A stretch of DNA of 40,088 nt from Phycisphaerales bacterium (GTDB lineage Bacteria; Planctomycetota; Phycisphaerae; Tepidisphaerales; Tepidisphaeraceae): assembly GCA_020847545.1 (NCBI GenBank), contig JADLBV010000139.1:1-40088 (forward strand), written 5' to 3'. Every line of letters begins with the position of its first letter. Within the stretch, counting starts at the first letter, position 1. The notes below the pieces were generated by a model, which saw nothing but the letters and a program-made list of their open reading frames with translations, was not told the origin of the DNA and did not search any database. Made by a program: the position numbers and the translations under genes. Shown piece by piece: positions 17,001 to 26,170 of this stretch.

Positions 17001-17349
17001 TAATTACTGCATCCAGCGCATCGACCACGCCCGCATCGATTCCAAGAAGAAGTGGGTGGCGGAGAAGGAATCGGGCCGGAAGCCGACGAATCGCGGCCGG
17101 GTGCATGCGGAAGATCAGGAGCTGCCGCCGATCGATCTGGTGACGGCGTGCCAGCAGTCGTGCCCGACCGAGGCGATTATTTTCGGCGACATGAACGACT
17201 CCGGAACGGTCGTGCATCGCATGAAGGAGACCGAGCCGTACACGCAGTTGAATTACGGCGTGCTGGTCGAGTTGAATACGCAGCCGCGGACGACGTATCT
17301 GAAGCGGCTGAGAAACCCCAATCCCGAATTGACGAGTTCGAGGGCGTAA
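14083..17349 (+). CDS. actB: ActB, molybdopterin-oxidoreductase-like iron-sulfur subunit of alternative complex III
   Basis: ActB is the large periplasmic subunit of alternative complex III, combining a molybdopterin-oxidoreductase-like domain that has lost its cofactor with a ferredoxin-like domain. The 1088-aa protein has a twin-arginine motif, SRRNFLKVMGAS, at about residues 65-76, ending in AGC (about 85-87), a likely lipoprotein or Tat site. The oxidoreductase-like part spans about 90-800. Iron-sulfur cysteines follow from about 830: CIGCNSCVVAC, CQHCEKAPCEVVC, CVGTRYCSNNC and CNYCIQR with later ACQQSCP. These fit three 4Fe-4S and one 3Fe-4S clusters as in known ActB. An acidic and histidine-rich linker near 790 (GEHGESHGESGHR) separates the two halves. 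Its stop touches the actC start. Confidence 0.94.
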   Translation: MDHCPGKTKEDLLKLATAGVAADEQPLRGERYWRSLEEFSNTKEFEELVHREFPEHASEWLGDLSRRNFLKVMGASLALAGLGVAGCTRGPDEAIVPYVYPPEEVVPGKPLFYASAMTLGGYAQGVVVEQHEGRPTKIEGNPDHPSSLGSTNVWMQASILSMYDPNRAQTPKKHGEISSWNTFLKDFDAWVGQHGGRGKIRVGLLSGSVTSPTLYARIQELRKAYPNLRWHQYEPAGYGNVTAGAQLAFGRPVNTVYDFSKAQRILSLDSNFLLEDPGSLRYARQFIQQRRVKFRKGDGTDRMSVTQTGRLAEGEGVEVPTADTMSRLYVAESTLTITGAKADHRLPLNAAQIHDLAQLIAAQLGVAGSNGNSELRTPEIDHWVSAVAKDLQSNGGRSLVIVGDHQPAAVHAIAHAINAKLGNVGSTVFHTDPVQYEPVEPFASLKELTDAMNGGQLDLLVMLGGNPVYDAPVDLAFEKALDKVPMRVHLSSHYNETSFLCHWHIPQSFYLESWGDARGHDGTASIIQPLIAPLYSTRSDLQLLGAMLGKIDTTDHETVRAYWQGQLKMQGLEFDKAWEAVLRNGVIPGTAANPVRVEAKLPAAADKKSANGQPAGGIEIVFRRDNSVWDGSYANNGWLQELAKPLVKLTWGNAAMISPWMAAEMLKIAPSDHPEDANGHVVELSYRGRKLRLPVWVMPGQPKESVTVHLGYGRTRAGDVGDGVGANTYLLRGSDAPWFDNGLTISVTGEKVKMACTQNHQVMHGRDLVRSTTIDEARKELQSTAGEHGESHGESGHRTVGLTVVSEEESLYPEWPYTGYKWGMVIDQTACIGCNSCVVACQSENNIPVVGVDLVLRGREMHWLRIDTYYGPDRESMEVLSNPDTMFQPMMCQHCEKAPCEVVCPVGATTHSEEGINEMTYNRCVGTRYCSNNCPYKVRRFNFLQYADTTTPSLKLMRNPEVTVRSRGVMEKCNYCIQRIDHARIDSKKKWVAEKESGRKPTNRGRVHAEDQELPPIDLVTACQQSCPTEAIIFGDMNDSGTVVHRMKETEPYTQLNYGVLVELNTQPRTTYLKRLRNPNPELTSSRA

Positions 17350-18759
17350 ATGGCAGGCGAGCAAAAAATCCGACGTACCGCCGATATGTTGCCGCCCGTG
17401 GTGGCGCCCCAATACACCGTTGGTTCGGTGAGCGACAAGATCAGCGAGATCGTGCTGACGAAGAAGACGCCGCGCCCCTGGTATTTTGGGGTGGCGCTCA
17501 CGATGGTCATCTCGCTGATGCTCTTCAACGCCATCGGATACCTGTTGCTCAAGGGCGTCGGGATATGGGGCGTGGATGTGCCGGTGGCGTGGGGCTTCGC
17601 GATCGTCAATTTCGTCTGGTGGATCGGTATCGGTCACGCCGGGACGCTGATTTCGGCCATTTTGCTGCTGTTGAAGCAGGAATGGCGCACCAGCATCAAC
17701 CGATTCGCCGAGGCGATGACACTGTTCGCCGTGGCTTGCGCGGGGATGTTCCCGCTGCTGCATCTTGGCCGGCCGTGGGTCTTTTATTGGCTCTTTCCGT
17801 ATCCCGACACGATGGGCCTCTGGCCGCAATGGCGCAGCCCGCTGGTGTGGGACGTCTTCGCGGTCAGCACATATGCCACCGTGTCGCTCTTGTTCTGGTA
17901 TGTCGGTCTGATTCCAGACTTGGCGACGCTGCGGGACAAGGCGCAAAACGGCATCGCCAAGGTGGTGTACGGCATCATGTCGCTGGGATGGCGCGGCTCG
18001 GCGATTCACTGGCATCGTTATGAAATCGCCTATCTGCTGCTGGGCGGTCTGGCGACACCGCTGGTGGTGTCGGTGCACAGCATCGTGGGCATGGACTTCG
18101 CCGGCGGCATCGTGCCGGGTTGGCACTCGACGATTTTCCCACCTTACTTCGTGGCAGGGGCCATTTTCAGCGGTTTTGCGATGGTGGCCACGCTGACCAT
18201 CCCGCTGCGAAAGTGGTATGGCCTGGAAGGGATCATCACCATCCGCCACCTGGACAACATGGGCAAGATCATGCTGGCCACGGGGCTGATCGTTGCCTAC
18301 GGGTATGCGATGGAAGTCTTCATCGGCTACTACAGCGACAACACCTATGAGTGGTTCATGACCACCAACCGCATGTTCGGGCCGTATGCCTGGGCGTACT
18401 GGATGTTGATCTTCTGCAACATCATCACGCCGATCACGCTCTGGTCGCGCAAGGTGCGCACCACGCCGATCGTCCTGTTTGTGATTTCGATCATCATCAA
18501 CATCGGCATGTGGATGGAACGGTATGTGATCGTCATCACCAGCCTGCACCGGGATTTTCTCCCCTCGTCGTGGGGCATGTACGCCGGCACGCAATGGGAC
18601 TGGATGACTTACCTCGGCACGCTTGGATTCTTCGCGCTGTGCCTGATCCTGTTCATCCGGGTGCTGCCGATGATTTCGATGTTTGAAATGCGTCAACTGG
18701 TTTCCCAATATCGCGAAGATGCCGGAACCTCCGCACAGGTTGCCTTGCAGGAGGATTGA
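17350..18759 (+). CDS. actC: ActC, NrfD/PsrC-like quinol-binding membrane subunit of alternative complex III
   Basis: ActC is one of the two polytopic membrane subunits of alternative complex III and belongs to the NrfD/PsrC family, where quinol is oxidised. The 469-aa protein has about ten hydrophobic helices between residues 40 and 440, including the family-like stretches [41 protein letters not shown] and [21 protein letters not shown]. Conserved histidines, acidic residues and an arginine sit in or near the helices and could act in quinol binding or proton transfer. The start codon follows the actB stop without a gap, so translation is probably coupled. The short soluble tail ([15 protein letters not shown]) ends one base before actD. 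Confidence 0.93.
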   Translation: MAGEQKIRRTADMLPPVVAPQYTVGSVSDKISEIVLTKKTPRPWYFGVALTMVISLMLFNAIGYLLLKGVGIWGVDVPVAWGFAIVNFVWWIGIGHAGTLISAILLLLKQEWRTSINRFAEAMTLFAVACAGMFPLLHLGRPWVFYWLFPYPDTMGLWPQWRSPLVWDVFAVSTYATVSLLFWYVGLIPDLATLRDKAQNGIAKVVYGIMSLGWRGSAIHWHRYEIAYLLLGGLATPLVVSVHSIVGMDFAGGIVPGWHSTIFPPYFVAGAIFSGFAMVATLTIPLRKWYGLEGIITIRHLDNMGKIMLATGLIVAYGYAMEVFIGYYSDNTYEWFMTTNRMFGPYAWAYWMLIFCNIITPITLWSRKVRTTPIVLFVISIIINIGMWMERYVIVITSLHRDFLPSSWGMYAGTQWDWMTYLGTLGFFALCLILFIRVLPMISMFEMRQLVSQYREDAGTSAQVALQED

Positions 18760-18760
18760 T

Positions 18761-19300
18761 ATGTCAACCAGCCACAAAGTTCACGGATTGATGGCGGAAT
18801 TTTCCGACGGCGATGAGTTGCTGGCGGCCACCCGCCGCGCCTATGAGGCGGGCTATCGTCAGATGGACGCCTATACACCATTCCCGATTCACGGGTTGGC
18901 CGAGGCGATCGGGTTTCGCCATTCACGGTTGCCGTTGATTGTGCTGCTGGGCGGGTTGACCGGAACCGCGACGGCGTTTTTGCTTCAGTGGTATCCGGCC
19001 GTGATTGATTATCCGGTGAACATCGGCGGCCGGCCGCTCAATAGCTGGCCGGCGTTTGTACCGATCATGTTCGAGTTGACGGTGCTGTTCGCCTCGTTCG
19101 CGGCGGTGTTGGGGATGATCGGGCTTAACGGGCTGCCCAAGCCTTATCACCCGGTGTTCAATGTCGAGCGATTCCAACTGGCCAGCAAGGATCGATTTTT
19201 TCTGTGCATTCAGTCCAACGATCCGAAGTTTGACCTGACGCAGACGCGCCAGTTTCTCGAAGATCAGCGGCCGCACGAGGTCGCGGAAGTGGCGCCATGA
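18761..19300 (+). CDS. actD: ActD, DUF3341 membrane subunit of alternative complex III
   Basis: ActD is a small structural membrane subunit of alternative complex III (DUF3341). The 179-aa protein begins with a soluble domain containing GLMAEFSDGDELLAATRRAYE and GYRQMDAYTPFPIHGLAEAIG (residues about 10-50), the family hallmark. Two hydrophobic helices follow, at about 59-78 (LIVLLGGLTGTATAFLLQWY) and about 100-125, then a soluble C-terminal part (ASKDRFFLCIQSNDPKFDL). The start at 18761 follows GGAGG by 5 bases, excluding the longer frame that begins inside actC. Its stop overlaps the first ATG of actE. Confidence 0.92.
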   Translation: MSTSHKVHGLMAEFSDGDELLAATRRAYEAGYRQMDAYTPFPIHGLAEAIGFRHSRLPLIVLLGGLTGTATAFLLQWYPAVIDYPVNIGGRPLNSWPAFVPIMFELTVLFASFAAVLGMIGLNGLPKPYHPVFNVERFQLASKDRFFLCIQSNDPKFDLTQTRQFLEDQRPHEVAEVAP

Positions 19301-19938
19301 GACAAGGAACGATCGTGCCTGTTGATATCAATCCAACCCGACCCCTCCGGCGGCGTCTTGGCGGCGCGGCAGTGGCGTTGTCGCTGGCGCTGGTGATGGC
19401 GATGGCGGGCTGCCGGCGCAATCCGGACATGGCCGAGCAGCCGAAATATCAGCCTTATCAACCCTCGGAATTTTTTGCCGATGGATCATCCGCCCGGCCC
19501 ATTGTCGAGGGGACCGTCTCCCGCGATGAGCACCGCGTCGGCACGCTGCTGTACACCGGCATGATCGATGGGAAGTTGGCGGATGTCTTCCCCTTCCCGA
19601 TCACCGCCGCCGACATGCGGCGCGGCCAGGAGCGATACAACATCTACTGCTCGGTCTGCCACGGCCGGCTGGGCGATGGACAGGGGATGGTCGTTCAACG
19701 GGGATTCAAGCAACCACCCTCCTATCACGAAAAACGTCTGATCGAGGCGCCCGTGGGGCATTTTTATGATGTCATCACGCACGGCTACGGCGGCATGTAC
19801 AGCTACGCCGCGCGGATCAACAGCGAGGACCGCTGGCGCATCGCCGCTTACATTCGCGCCTTGCAACTGAGCCAGAACGCGAAGACGGCCGATGTGCCGG
19901 CCGATGTGTTACAGAACATGCGGAGCAACCAGAAATGA
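19297..19938 (+). CDS. actE: ActE, monoheme cytochrome c lipoprotein of alternative complex III
   Basis: ActE is the monoheme cytochrome c subunit of alternative complex III. The 213-aa protein has a basic N terminus and a hydrophobic stretch ending in a lipobox-like MAMAGC (Cys 39), so it is probably a lipoprotein on the periplasmic side. The single heme site CSVCHG is at residues 118-123, with a likely axial Met in GYGGMYSY near 167 and the cytochrome-like GRLGDGQGM between. The ATG at 19297 overlaps the actD stop as ATGA. A GTG at 19315 preceded by AAGGA at 6 bases is a real alternative start and would shorten the N terminus by six residues. The stop overlaps actF by 4 bases. Confidence 0.92.
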   Translation: MRQGTIVPVDINPTRPLRRRLGGAAVALSLALVMAMAGCRRNPDMAEQPKYQPYQPSEFFADGSSARPIVEGTVSRDEHRVGTLLYTGMIDGKLADVFPFPITAADMRRGQERYNIYCSVCHGRLGDGQGMVVQRGFKQPPSYHEKRLIEAPVGHFYDVITHGYGGMYSYAARINSEDRWRIAAYIRALQLSQNAKTADVPADVLQNMRSNQK

Positions 19939-21101
19939 ACGGCAGCGAAGAAATTCACAACACGCTGCGACGCGGCCTTGGCCGTGCCTTGGCCGTCGGA
20001 GTCGTCGCCTCGATTTTGTGCGCCATCGGCGCGATATTCGCCCGCGAGGTCTTCTTCCGCTCATACCTGGTGGCCTATCTGCTGGTGCTGGGGCTGGGAT
20101 TGGGAAGCATGGTCGTCACCATGCTGCACAACCTGACCGGCGGCGGCTGGGGCCTGGCGATTCGCCGGGTGGTTGAATCGGGCAACCGCACCATCCCGTT
20201 GCTGGTTGTTTTGTTCATCCCGATCCTGCTGGGGACCAGTTCACTCTATGACTGGGCCACCGCATCTGGCCACGCCCATCTTGGGGAGCACAAACAGTTT
20301 TATCTGTCACTCAAATTCTGGACGACACGGGCGATCATCTATCTGGCGATCTGGTTGATCCTCTCCTTCATCCTCGAGCGCTGGTCGCGCCGGATGGACG
20401 CCAACGAGGGTGTCGCCTCGATCTGGTTCCAGAAATTCAGCGGCCTGGGCATCTTCATCTACGGCGTCACGATGACCTTGGCGTGCGTGGACTGGGTAAT
20501 GTCGATCGACTCGCACTGGTATTCATCGATCTTCGGCATGATCTTCGTCGTTGGGCAGACCCTGCTGACGCTCGCCTTTGGCGTGGCGGTGCTGGCGATT
20601 CTGGTTACCCGCAAGCCGGTTCGCGACTATGTCTCCCCCACGATGTTTCAGGATCTCGCCAGCCTGATGCTGGCGTTTGTCATCCTCTGGGCCTACATGG
20701 CCTTCGCACAGTTCCTGATCATCTGGATGGGGAACATCAAGGAAGAAGTCCCCTGGTACCTCAACCGCACCTTTGCGGGGTGGAAATTTGTCACCATCGC
20801 GCTGATTGTCTTCCACTTTGCCCTGCCATTTTTCCTGCTGTTGAACCGCCCGATCAAGCGCAACCCAGGCAAACTGATCTGGGTCGCGGTTTTGATCATC
20901 CTGATGCGCATCCTCGACCTGATCTGGATGGTGATACCCTCTTATCGAACCACCAACATCTCGTTTAGCTGGATGTATATCGCGGCGCCGCTGGCGTTGG
21001 GCGGGTTGTGGCTGGCCTATTTCCTCTGGCAATTGAACAGCCGTCCGCTGGTGCCATCCTACGCCAAGCCCGTTCCATTGGAGGGACACGGCCATGCATG
21101 A
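19935..21101 (+). CDS. actF: ActF, second polytopic membrane subunit of alternative complex III
   Basis: ActF is the second large membrane subunit of alternative complex III, distantly related to ActC. The 388-aa protein has about ten hydrophobic helices starting at about residue 16 (RALAVGVVASILCAIGAIFA) and ending near 375 (LALGGLWLAYFLWQL). Family-like stretches are LGLGLGSMVVTMLHNLTGGGWG near 50-72, WVMSIDSHWYSSIFGMIFVVG near 180-200 and FAQFLIIWMGNIKEEVPWYL near 255-275. ActF may take part in proton transfer. Its start and stop overlap the neighbouring genes by 4 and 8 bases, so the run actC to the following small gene is nearly gapless. Confidence 0.92.
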   Translation: MNGSEEIHNTLRRGLGRALAVGVVASILCAIGAIFAREVFFRSYLVAYLLVLGLGLGSMVVTMLHNLTGGGWGLAIRRVVESGNRTIPLLVVLFIPILLGTSSLYDWATASGHAHLGEHKQFYLSLKFWTTRAIIYLAIWLILSFILERWSRRMDANEGVASIWFQKFSGLGIFIYGVTMTLACVDWVMSIDSHWYSSIFGMIFVVGQTLLTLAFGVAVLAILVTRKPVRDYVSPTMFQDLASLMLAFVILWAYMAFAQFLIIWMGNIKEEVPWYLNRTFAGWKFVTIALIVFHFALPFFLLLNRPIKRNPGKLIWVAVLIILMRILDLIWMVIPSYRTTNISFSWMYIAAPLALGGLWLAYFLWQLNSRPLVPSYAKPVPLEGHGHA

Positions 21102-21543
21102 AGATTTTGACGCGCCCCCGACGCCTCCCGATCCCGAATCGCTCAAACGCGGCCACGAATGGCGCGACATGAACCTGCGCGGCCTGATGTGGTTCATGGT
21201 CTTCTTTTTCGGCATCATCATCATCGTGCAGGTCATCGTCTGGATCTCATTCCGCAACGTGGCGCACACCGCCGTCAGCAATGATCCCCAGCCGTCTCCC
21301 CTGTTTACCGGCCCGGCGCAGCCACCGTCGCCGATCCTTCAGCCGACGCAGCAATATCACGAAAAACAGCCCTGGCAGGATTTATTGGAGATGCACGAGC
21401 GCGAAAACGCCCATCTCAACAATTACGCCTGGGTCGATCAGAAGGCCGGCATTGTGCAGATACCCATTGACCGGGCCATGGAGCTGGTCGTCGATCGCGG
21501 CCTGCCGACAGCGCCGGCCGCATTGACCAAGCCATCGCATTAA
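21094..21543 (+). CDS. Small membrane-anchored protein of the act-cox operon
   Basis: The 149-aa protein has a short polar N terminus, one membrane helix at about residues 30-52 (LMWFMVFFFGIIIIVQVIVW), a proline-rich linker (about 65-90), and a conserved-looking C terminus, LEMHERENAHLNNYAWVDQKAGIVQIPIDRAMELVVDRGLPTAP in outline. I recall similar tails in proteins that lie between ActF and Sco in other bacteria, sometimes fused to Sco; no function is established. Its place between actF and sco, overlapping actF by 8 bases, points to assembly or linkage of complex III to the oxidase. With one helix and a periplasmic domain it could serve as a tether or chaperone. Confidence 0.75.
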   Translation: MHEDFDAPPTPPDPESLKRGHEWRDMNLRGLMWFMVFFFGIIIIVQVIVWISFRNVAHTAVSNDPQPSPLFTGPAQPPSPILQPTQQYHEKQPWQDLLEMHERENAHLNNYAWVDQKAGIVQIPIDRAMELVVDRGLPTAPAALTKPSH

Positions 21544-21557
21544 GTTCAGGAAGTTTG

Positions 21558-22484
21558 ATGTTGTCGATTTGCAACTGGTTTCGCCGAATCATTCAACCCC
21601 GCCCACTGATGGTGATGGCGGCGGGGGGGGCGTTGTTGGTTGCCGCGTCGGCTGCATCCGCCAATTTCAAGGGTGATCCCTATCCCAAGGTGGATGCCCC
21701 CAATGTCATGCCCAAGGTTCTCGGCCAGGTGGGCATCGACCAGAAACTGGGGGACACCATCCCCCTCGACACGGTATTCCGCGATGAAGCCGGCCACGAT
21801 GTGCGCCTCGGCTCGTTGATCGGCCCCCGGCCGGTCATCCTGACGCTGGTCTATTACAAATGCCCCATGCTTTGCACATTGGTCCTCAACGACCTGGTTC
21901 GCACCCTTCGCCCGATGGAGATGAACATCGGCAAGGATTTTGACGTTGTGACCGTCAGCTTTGATCCCACCGAGACCTCCGAGCTGTCCAACGCCAAAAA
22001 GACACAATATGTCCGCGAATTAAACCAGCCCGGCGCGCAGGCCAACTGGCATTTTTTGACCGGAACGCAGGAATCAATCCACAAATTGACCGATGCCGTC
22101 GGTTTTCGCTACGCATGGGATGAAAAGGCCAAGCAGTTCGCCCACGCCAGCGGCATCATCATCCTCACCCCGCAGGGGAAGATCGCCCGTTACTTTTTTG
22201 GCATTCAATACGCCCCCAAGGATGTTCGGCTCTCGCTGGTTGAAGCCTCCGGCAACCATGTGGGTTCGGTCACGGACCAGATTCTGCTCTACTGTTTCCA
22301 CTATGATCCGACCACCGGTAAATATGGATTTATTGTCACCCGCGCACTGCACATTGGCGGCGTATTAACGATTCTTGCCCTGGGCGTGCTGCTGGTCATG
22401 TTGTTCAGGCACGAGCGCCACTCGGCCGTGCCCGATGTCGATGCCGCCGATTCGCACGAGGATTTTTCGCGCCACAGGGACTAA
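21558..22484 (+). CDS. SCO1/SenC family copper chaperone
   Basis: Sco proteins deliver copper to the CuA centre of cytochrome c oxidase subunit II, or reduce its cysteines. The 308-aa protein has an N-terminal signal-anchor (MVMAAGGALLVAASAASA), the thioredoxin-like core with the copper-binding pair in YYKCPMLCTLVLNDL (about residues 101 and 105), the partner His in FAHASGIIIL near 195, and a second membrane helix near the C terminus (HIGGVLTILALGVLLVMLF). The C-terminal helix is not found in classical Sco. The ATG at 21558 has AGGA 6 bases upstream. It lies just before coxB, whose CuA site it would load. Confidence 0.9.
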   Translation: MLSICNWFRRIIQPRPLMVMAAGGALLVAASAASANFKGDPYPKVDAPNVMPKVLGQVGIDQKLGDTIPLDTVFRDEAGHDVRLGSLIGPRPVILTLVYYKCPMLCTLVLNDLVRTLRPMEMNIGKDFDVVTVSFDPTETSELSNAKKTQYVRELNQPGAQANWHFLTGTQESIHKLTDAVGFRYAWDEKAKQFAHASGIIILTPQGKIARYFFGIQYAPKDVRLSLVEASGNHVGSVTDQILLYCFHYDPTTGKYGFIVTRALHIGGVLTILALGVLLVMLFRHERHSAVPDVDAADSHEDFSRHRD

Positions 22485-22488
22485 GCCA

Positions 22489-23430
22489 ATGGACACGAGT
22501 TTTCGACTGTTGCCCGAAACAGCTTCCACCATGGCGTCCCAGGTGGATGCCCTCTATTTCTTCCTCAACGCGGTCGCGGCGTTCTTCGCATTGCTGATCT
22601 TCGCGTTGATCCTCTACTTTTCGCTGCGCTATCGCCGCCGCAGCGAAAGCGAACGCCCCGCGCCGGTCGCCACCAACCTGAAACTTGAACTGCTCTGGAC
22701 CATCATCCCCTTCCTGATCACCATGGTGCTCTTCAGTTGGAGCGCCCGGCTGTTCATCCAGATGTCCCACTCGCCCAAAGACGCCATGCGCATCAACGTC
22801 GTCGGCAAGCAGTGGATGTGGAAAATCCAGCATCAGGACGGCCAGCGCGAAATCAACGCCCTGCATGTGCCGGTGGGCAAACCCATCGAACTGATGATGA
22901 CCTCGCAGGATGTCATCCACTCGTTTTATGTCCCCGCGTTTCGCGCCAAGCAGGATGTCCTGCCCGGCAGTTATTCTCGGCTGGCCTTCACCCCCACCAA
23001 GGTCGGTGAATACCACCTGTTCTGCGCTGAATATTGCGGCGACCAGCATTCGGGCATGATCGGCAAGGTCGTCGTCATGGAACCGGACAAGTACGATGCC
23101 TGGCTGGCCGGCGTCATCCCCGATGAACCCCCCGCGCTGGCCGGCGAACGCCTCTTCGCCCAGTACGGCTGCATGGCCTGTCACGGCCAGCGCGGCCCCA
23201 CCATGGCCGGCCTGTATGGACGAAAAGTCGAACTCAATGACGGAACCACCGTCGTCGCCGATGAGCAATACCTGCACGAATCCATCTTCGATCCCGCCAA
23301 CAAGATTGTCCGCGGGTTCACCCCGCTGATGCCCAGTTTCCGCGGCCAGTTGACCGAAGAACAGGTGATGCAGTTGATCGCCTACATTAAATCTCTCCAA
23401 TATTCCCAGAGCACCCAGGAGCAGCAATGA
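22489..23430 (+). CDS. coxB: Cytochrome c oxidase subunit II with fused cytochrome c (caa3 type)
   Basis: Subunit II takes electrons into the oxidase. The 313-aa protein has two N-terminal membrane helices (about residues 22-45 and 72-92), the aromatic electron-entry strand [12 protein letters not shown], and the complete CuA site [13 protein letters not shown] near residues 178-190. A C-terminal cytochrome c domain follows, with CMACHG at about 227-232 and a likely axial Met in PLMPSF near 283. The fusion makes this a caa3 oxidase. The ATG at 22489 lies 4 bases after the sco stop; the open frame extends further upstream but that part overlaps sco and is not coding. The stop overlaps coxA by 4 bases. 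Confidence 0.95.
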   Translation: MDTSFRLLPETASTMASQVDALYFFLNAVAAFFALLIFALILYFSLRYRRRSESERPAPVATNLKLELLWTIIPFLITMVLFSWSARLFIQMSHSPKDAMRINVVGKQWMWKIQHQDGQREINALHVPVGKPIELMMTSQDVIHSFYVPAFRAKQDVLPGSYSRLAFTPTKVGEYHLFCAEYCGDQHSGMIGKVVVMEPDKYDAWLAGVIPDEPPALAGERLFAQYGCMACHGQRGPTMAGLYGRKVELNDGTTVVADEQYLHESIFDPANKIVRGFTPLMPSFRGQLTEEQVMQLIAYIKSLQYSQSTQEQQ

Positions 23431-25070
23431 CCACCGTCCCCTATTCATCATCGCTGGGGCGCGAAACAACGTACCTCAACCACAGCCACAAGATCCGCTC
23501 CTGGCTGCTGACCCTCGATCACAAGCGCATCGCGATCCTTTACATGATCTCGATCACCTTCTTCTTCGTGATCGGCGGCATCGCGGCCGTTCTCATGCGC
23601 CTCGAACTGATGACCCCCCAGGGGGATCTGGTCAAGGCCGAAACCTACAACAAACTCTTCACGATGCACGGCGTGATGATGGTCTTCTTCTTCCTCATCC
23701 CCTCCATCCCGGCCGTGCTGGGCAACTTCCTGATCCCCCTGATGGTCGGGGCAAAAGACCTCGCCTTCCCACGCCTCAATCTCGCCAGTTGGTATCTGTT
23801 CATGACCGGCGGCATCTTCGCACTGGTCGCCCTGGTCGCCGGCGGCGTTGACACCGGCTGGACCTTTTACACCCCCTATTCCAGCAACTACTCCAACACC
23901 TACGTCGTCCTCACCGTCGTCGGCATCTTCATCAACGGCTTTTCCTCCATCCTCACCGGCCTGAATTTCATCGTCACCATTCACACCATGCGCGCCCCCG
24001 GCCTGACATGGTTCCGCCTTCCCCTGTTCTGCTGGTCCCTTTACGCCACCAGCCTGATCTTCATCCTCGGCACACCCGTCCTGGCGATCACGCTGGTCCT
24101 GGTCGGTGTCGAACGCATCTTCCACATCGGTGTCTTCGACCCCTCATTGGGTGGCGACCCGATCCTCTTTCAGCACCTGTTCTGGTTCTATTCCCACCCG
24201 GCCGTCTACATCATGGTGCTGCCGAGCATGGGCGTGGTCAGCGAAGTGATCACCTGTTTTTCCCGCAAGCGCATCTTCGGATACGCCTTTGTCGCCTTCT
24301 CCAGCGTCGCCATTGCCGTTTTGGGCTTTCTGGTCTGGGGCCACCACCTGTTTGTCTCCGGCCAGTCGATCTACGGCGGGTTGATCTTCTCCATCCTCAG
24401 CTTCATGGTCGCCATCCCTTCCGGGGTTAAGGTCTTCAACTGGACCGCGACCCTCTACAAAGGCTCCATCTCCCTGCAAACCCCCATGCTGTATGTGCTG
24501 GGCTTCATCGGCCTGTTCACCATTGGCGGTCTGACGGGCCTGTATGTCGCCTCCATCGCGGTGGATGTTCACGTCACCGACACCTATTTCATCATCGCCC
24601 ACTTCCATTACATCATGGTCGGCGGCGCGGTGATGGCCTACATGGCCGGCATCCACTTCTGGTGGCCCAAAATGACCGGCAAGATGTACCCCGAATGGTG
24701 GGGCCGATTCTCGGCCTTGATGATCTTCGTCGGCTTTAACCTGACCTTCTTCCCGCAGTTCATCCTTGGCTATCTGGGGATGCCCCGGCGTTATTACGCC
24801 TATGCCCCGGAATTTCAGGCCCTCAACGTCTTGTCCACGGCCGGCGCATCGATCCTTGGGATCGGTTATCTTCTTCCCCTGTTGTACCTGCTCTGGTCGT
24901 TGCGCTGGGGCAAGGATGCCGGCCCCAACCCCTTCCGCGCCACCGGCCTGGAATGGAAAACCTCCTCGCCGCCGCCGACCGAGAACTTTGAAAAGACCCC
25001 GATCGTCAACGAAGAGGCCTACGCGTATCACAGAATGGAGATGACCGGTGACACCGTCGCAACCCATTGA
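23427..25070 (+). CDS. coxA: Cytochrome c oxidase subunit I, A2 type
   Basis: Subunit I holds heme a and the heme a3-CuB centre where oxygen is reduced and protons are pumped. The 547-aa protein has the low-spin heme His in [12 protein letters not shown], the CuB His and cross-linked Tyr in [14 protein letters not shown] near residue 255, the CuB pair in [10 protein letters not shown], and the heme a3 and heme a ligands in [12 protein letters not shown]. In A1 oxidases the proton-channel Glu lies in GHPEVY; here the sequence is YSHPAVY, the YS motif of A2 enzymes such as the Rhodothermus caa3. About 12 helices and the length are normal. It overlaps coxB by 4 and coxC by 23 bases. Confidence 0.97.
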   Translation: MTTVPYSSSLGRETTYLNHSHKIRSWLLTLDHKRIAILYMISITFFFVIGGIAAVLMRLELMTPQGDLVKAETYNKLFTMHGVMMVFFFLIPSIPAVLGNFLIPLMVGAKDLAFPRLNLASWYLFMTGGIFALVALVAGGVDTGWTFYTPYSSNYSNTYVVLTVVGIFINGFSSILTGLNFIVTIHTMRAPGLTWFRLPLFCWSLYATSLIFILGTPVLAITLVLVGVERIFHIGVFDPSLGGDPILFQHLFWFYSHPAVYIMVLPSMGVVSEVITCFSRKRIFGYAFVAFSSVAIAVLGFLVWGHHLFVSGQSIYGGLIFSILSFMVAIPSGVKVFNWTATLYKGSISLQTPMLYVLGFIGLFTIGGLTGLYVASIAVDVHVTDTYFIIAHFHYIMVGGAVMAYMAGIHFWWPKMTGKMYPEWWGRFSALMIFVGFNLTFFPQFILGYLGMPRRYYAYAPEFQALNVLSTAGASILGIGYLLPLLYLLWSLRWGKDAGPNPFRATGLEWKTSSPPPTENFEKTPIVNEEAYAYHRMEMTGDTVATH

Positions 25071-25770
25071 CCCCCACGCCCTGGACCACCATCACGTCAA
25101 GGGCCTGGCGCACCATTTTGACGACATGGACCAGCAGCACGAGGCGGCGACCCTCGGCATGTGGGCCTTTTTGGCCACCGAAGTCCTCTTTTTCGGCGGC
25201 GCTCTGGCCGGCTATGCGGTCTATCGCAGCAGATATGGCGACGCCTTTGCCGCCGCCAGCCACCACCTGTATCTCTGGATCGGCGTCATCAACACCGCCG
25301 TTCTGCTGACCAGCAGCTTCATGATGGCCTTGGCCGTCAATGCCGCCAAGCAGGGCAATCGCAAGAAGATCGTTACCTTCCTGATCCTCACCATTTTGCT
25401 TGGGCTGGCCTTTTTGTGCATCAAGGGGATCGAGTATTACCTGGACTACCGCGAGCACCTCGTTCCCGGCAACATCTTCGAGGCCAACTGGCACGAGATA
25501 TTTCCGCACATCGACGGTGCCCACCCCGGCTCCATGATGTTCCTCCGTCAGGTGCAGTTGTTCCTGATGTTCTATTACATCCTGACCGGCATCCACGCCG
25601 TCCACATGATCGTCGGCATCTCGGTGATGATCGTCCTGGCCGTCAAGGCCTCACGCGGCCGATACACCGCCGAATACAACAGCCCCATCGACATGGCCGG
25701 GCTTTACTGGCACTTTGTGGACGTGGTCTGGATTTTCCTGCTACCCTTGCTTTATATGGTGCAACACTAA
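25048..25770 (+). CDS. coxC: Cytochrome c oxidase subunit III
   Basis: Subunit III stabilises subunit I and its proton uptake. The 240-aa protein has about five hydrophobic helices, starting near residue 32 ([20 protein letters not shown]), with the subunit III pattern ITGIHAVHM-like ([18 protein letters not shown]) and a final [19 protein letters not shown]. The histidine-rich N terminus ([20 protein letters not shown]) may bind metal. The start is a GTG at 25048 with GGAG 7 bases upstream, inside the end of coxA. The stop shares a base with the coxD start. Confidence 0.94.
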   Translation: MTPSQPIDPHALDHHHVKGLAHHFDDMDQQHEAATLGMWAFLATEVLFFGGALAGYAVYRSRYGDAFAAASHHLYLWIGVINTAVLLTSSFMMALAVNAAKQGNRKKIVTFLILTILLGLAFLCIKGIEYYLDYREHLVPGNIFEANWHEIFPHIDGAHPGSMMFLRQVQLFLMFYYILTGIHAVHMIVGISVMIVLAVKASRGRYTAEYNSPIDMAGLYWHFVDVVWIFLLPLLYMVQH

Positions 25771-26156
25771 TGTCTTCTCACCACATCATCAGCGCCAAGA
25801 CCTACACCCTCATCTACATCGTCCTGATGGTGTTGCTGGTCGTCACCGTCGGCGGCGACCTGATGTTCGATTCGGCGATGTTCCGCACATCGTTCGCGCT
25901 GGGCATCGCCGTCATCAAGGCTCTGCTGGTCGTCCTCTTTTTCATGCACGTGCGCTACAGCAGCCGACTGACATGGGTCTTTGCCGGCGCCGCCTTCGTC
26001 TGGCTGTTCATCCTCTTTGCCTTGACCTTCAACGACTACCTCACCCGCGGCACCGCCCCCGAACGCCTTTTTGAGGCCCCCATCGGCGGCATCGTCGTCC
26101 GCCAAACCCCCGTCAACCCCGAACACGAACCCTCCTCCGTCATGCAACGCCACTGA
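25770..26156 (+). CDS. Cytochrome c oxidase subunit IV family protein
   Basis: A 128-aa small membrane subunit of the caa3 oxidase. Three helices are seen, at about residues 13-30 (LIYIVLMVLLVVTVGGD), 41-62 (FALGIAVIKALLVVLFFMHV) and 70-90 (WVFAGAAFVWLFILFALTF). The helix 2 segment with VIKALLVVLFFMH is the hallmark of prokaryotic subunit IV. The start ATG overlaps the coxC stop in TAATG. A 40-residue soluble tail follows. This is the last gene of the operon; heme A synthesis genes ctaA and ctaB are not found in the window. Confidence 0.9.
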   Translation: MSSHHIISAKTYTLIYIVLMVLLVVTVGGDLMFDSAMFRTSFALGIAVIKALLVVLFFMHVRYSSRLTWVFAGAAFVWLFILFALTFNDYLTRGTAPERLFEAPIGGIVVRQTPVNPEHEPSSVMQRH

Positions 26157-26170
26157 TCCCATCAGCGGAT

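Noticed and set aside
15976-18777. 933-codon open frame on the minus strand
   Set aside because: It is antisense to actB and actC, which are clear genes; its Arg/His/Gln-rich composition is typical of a shadow frame.
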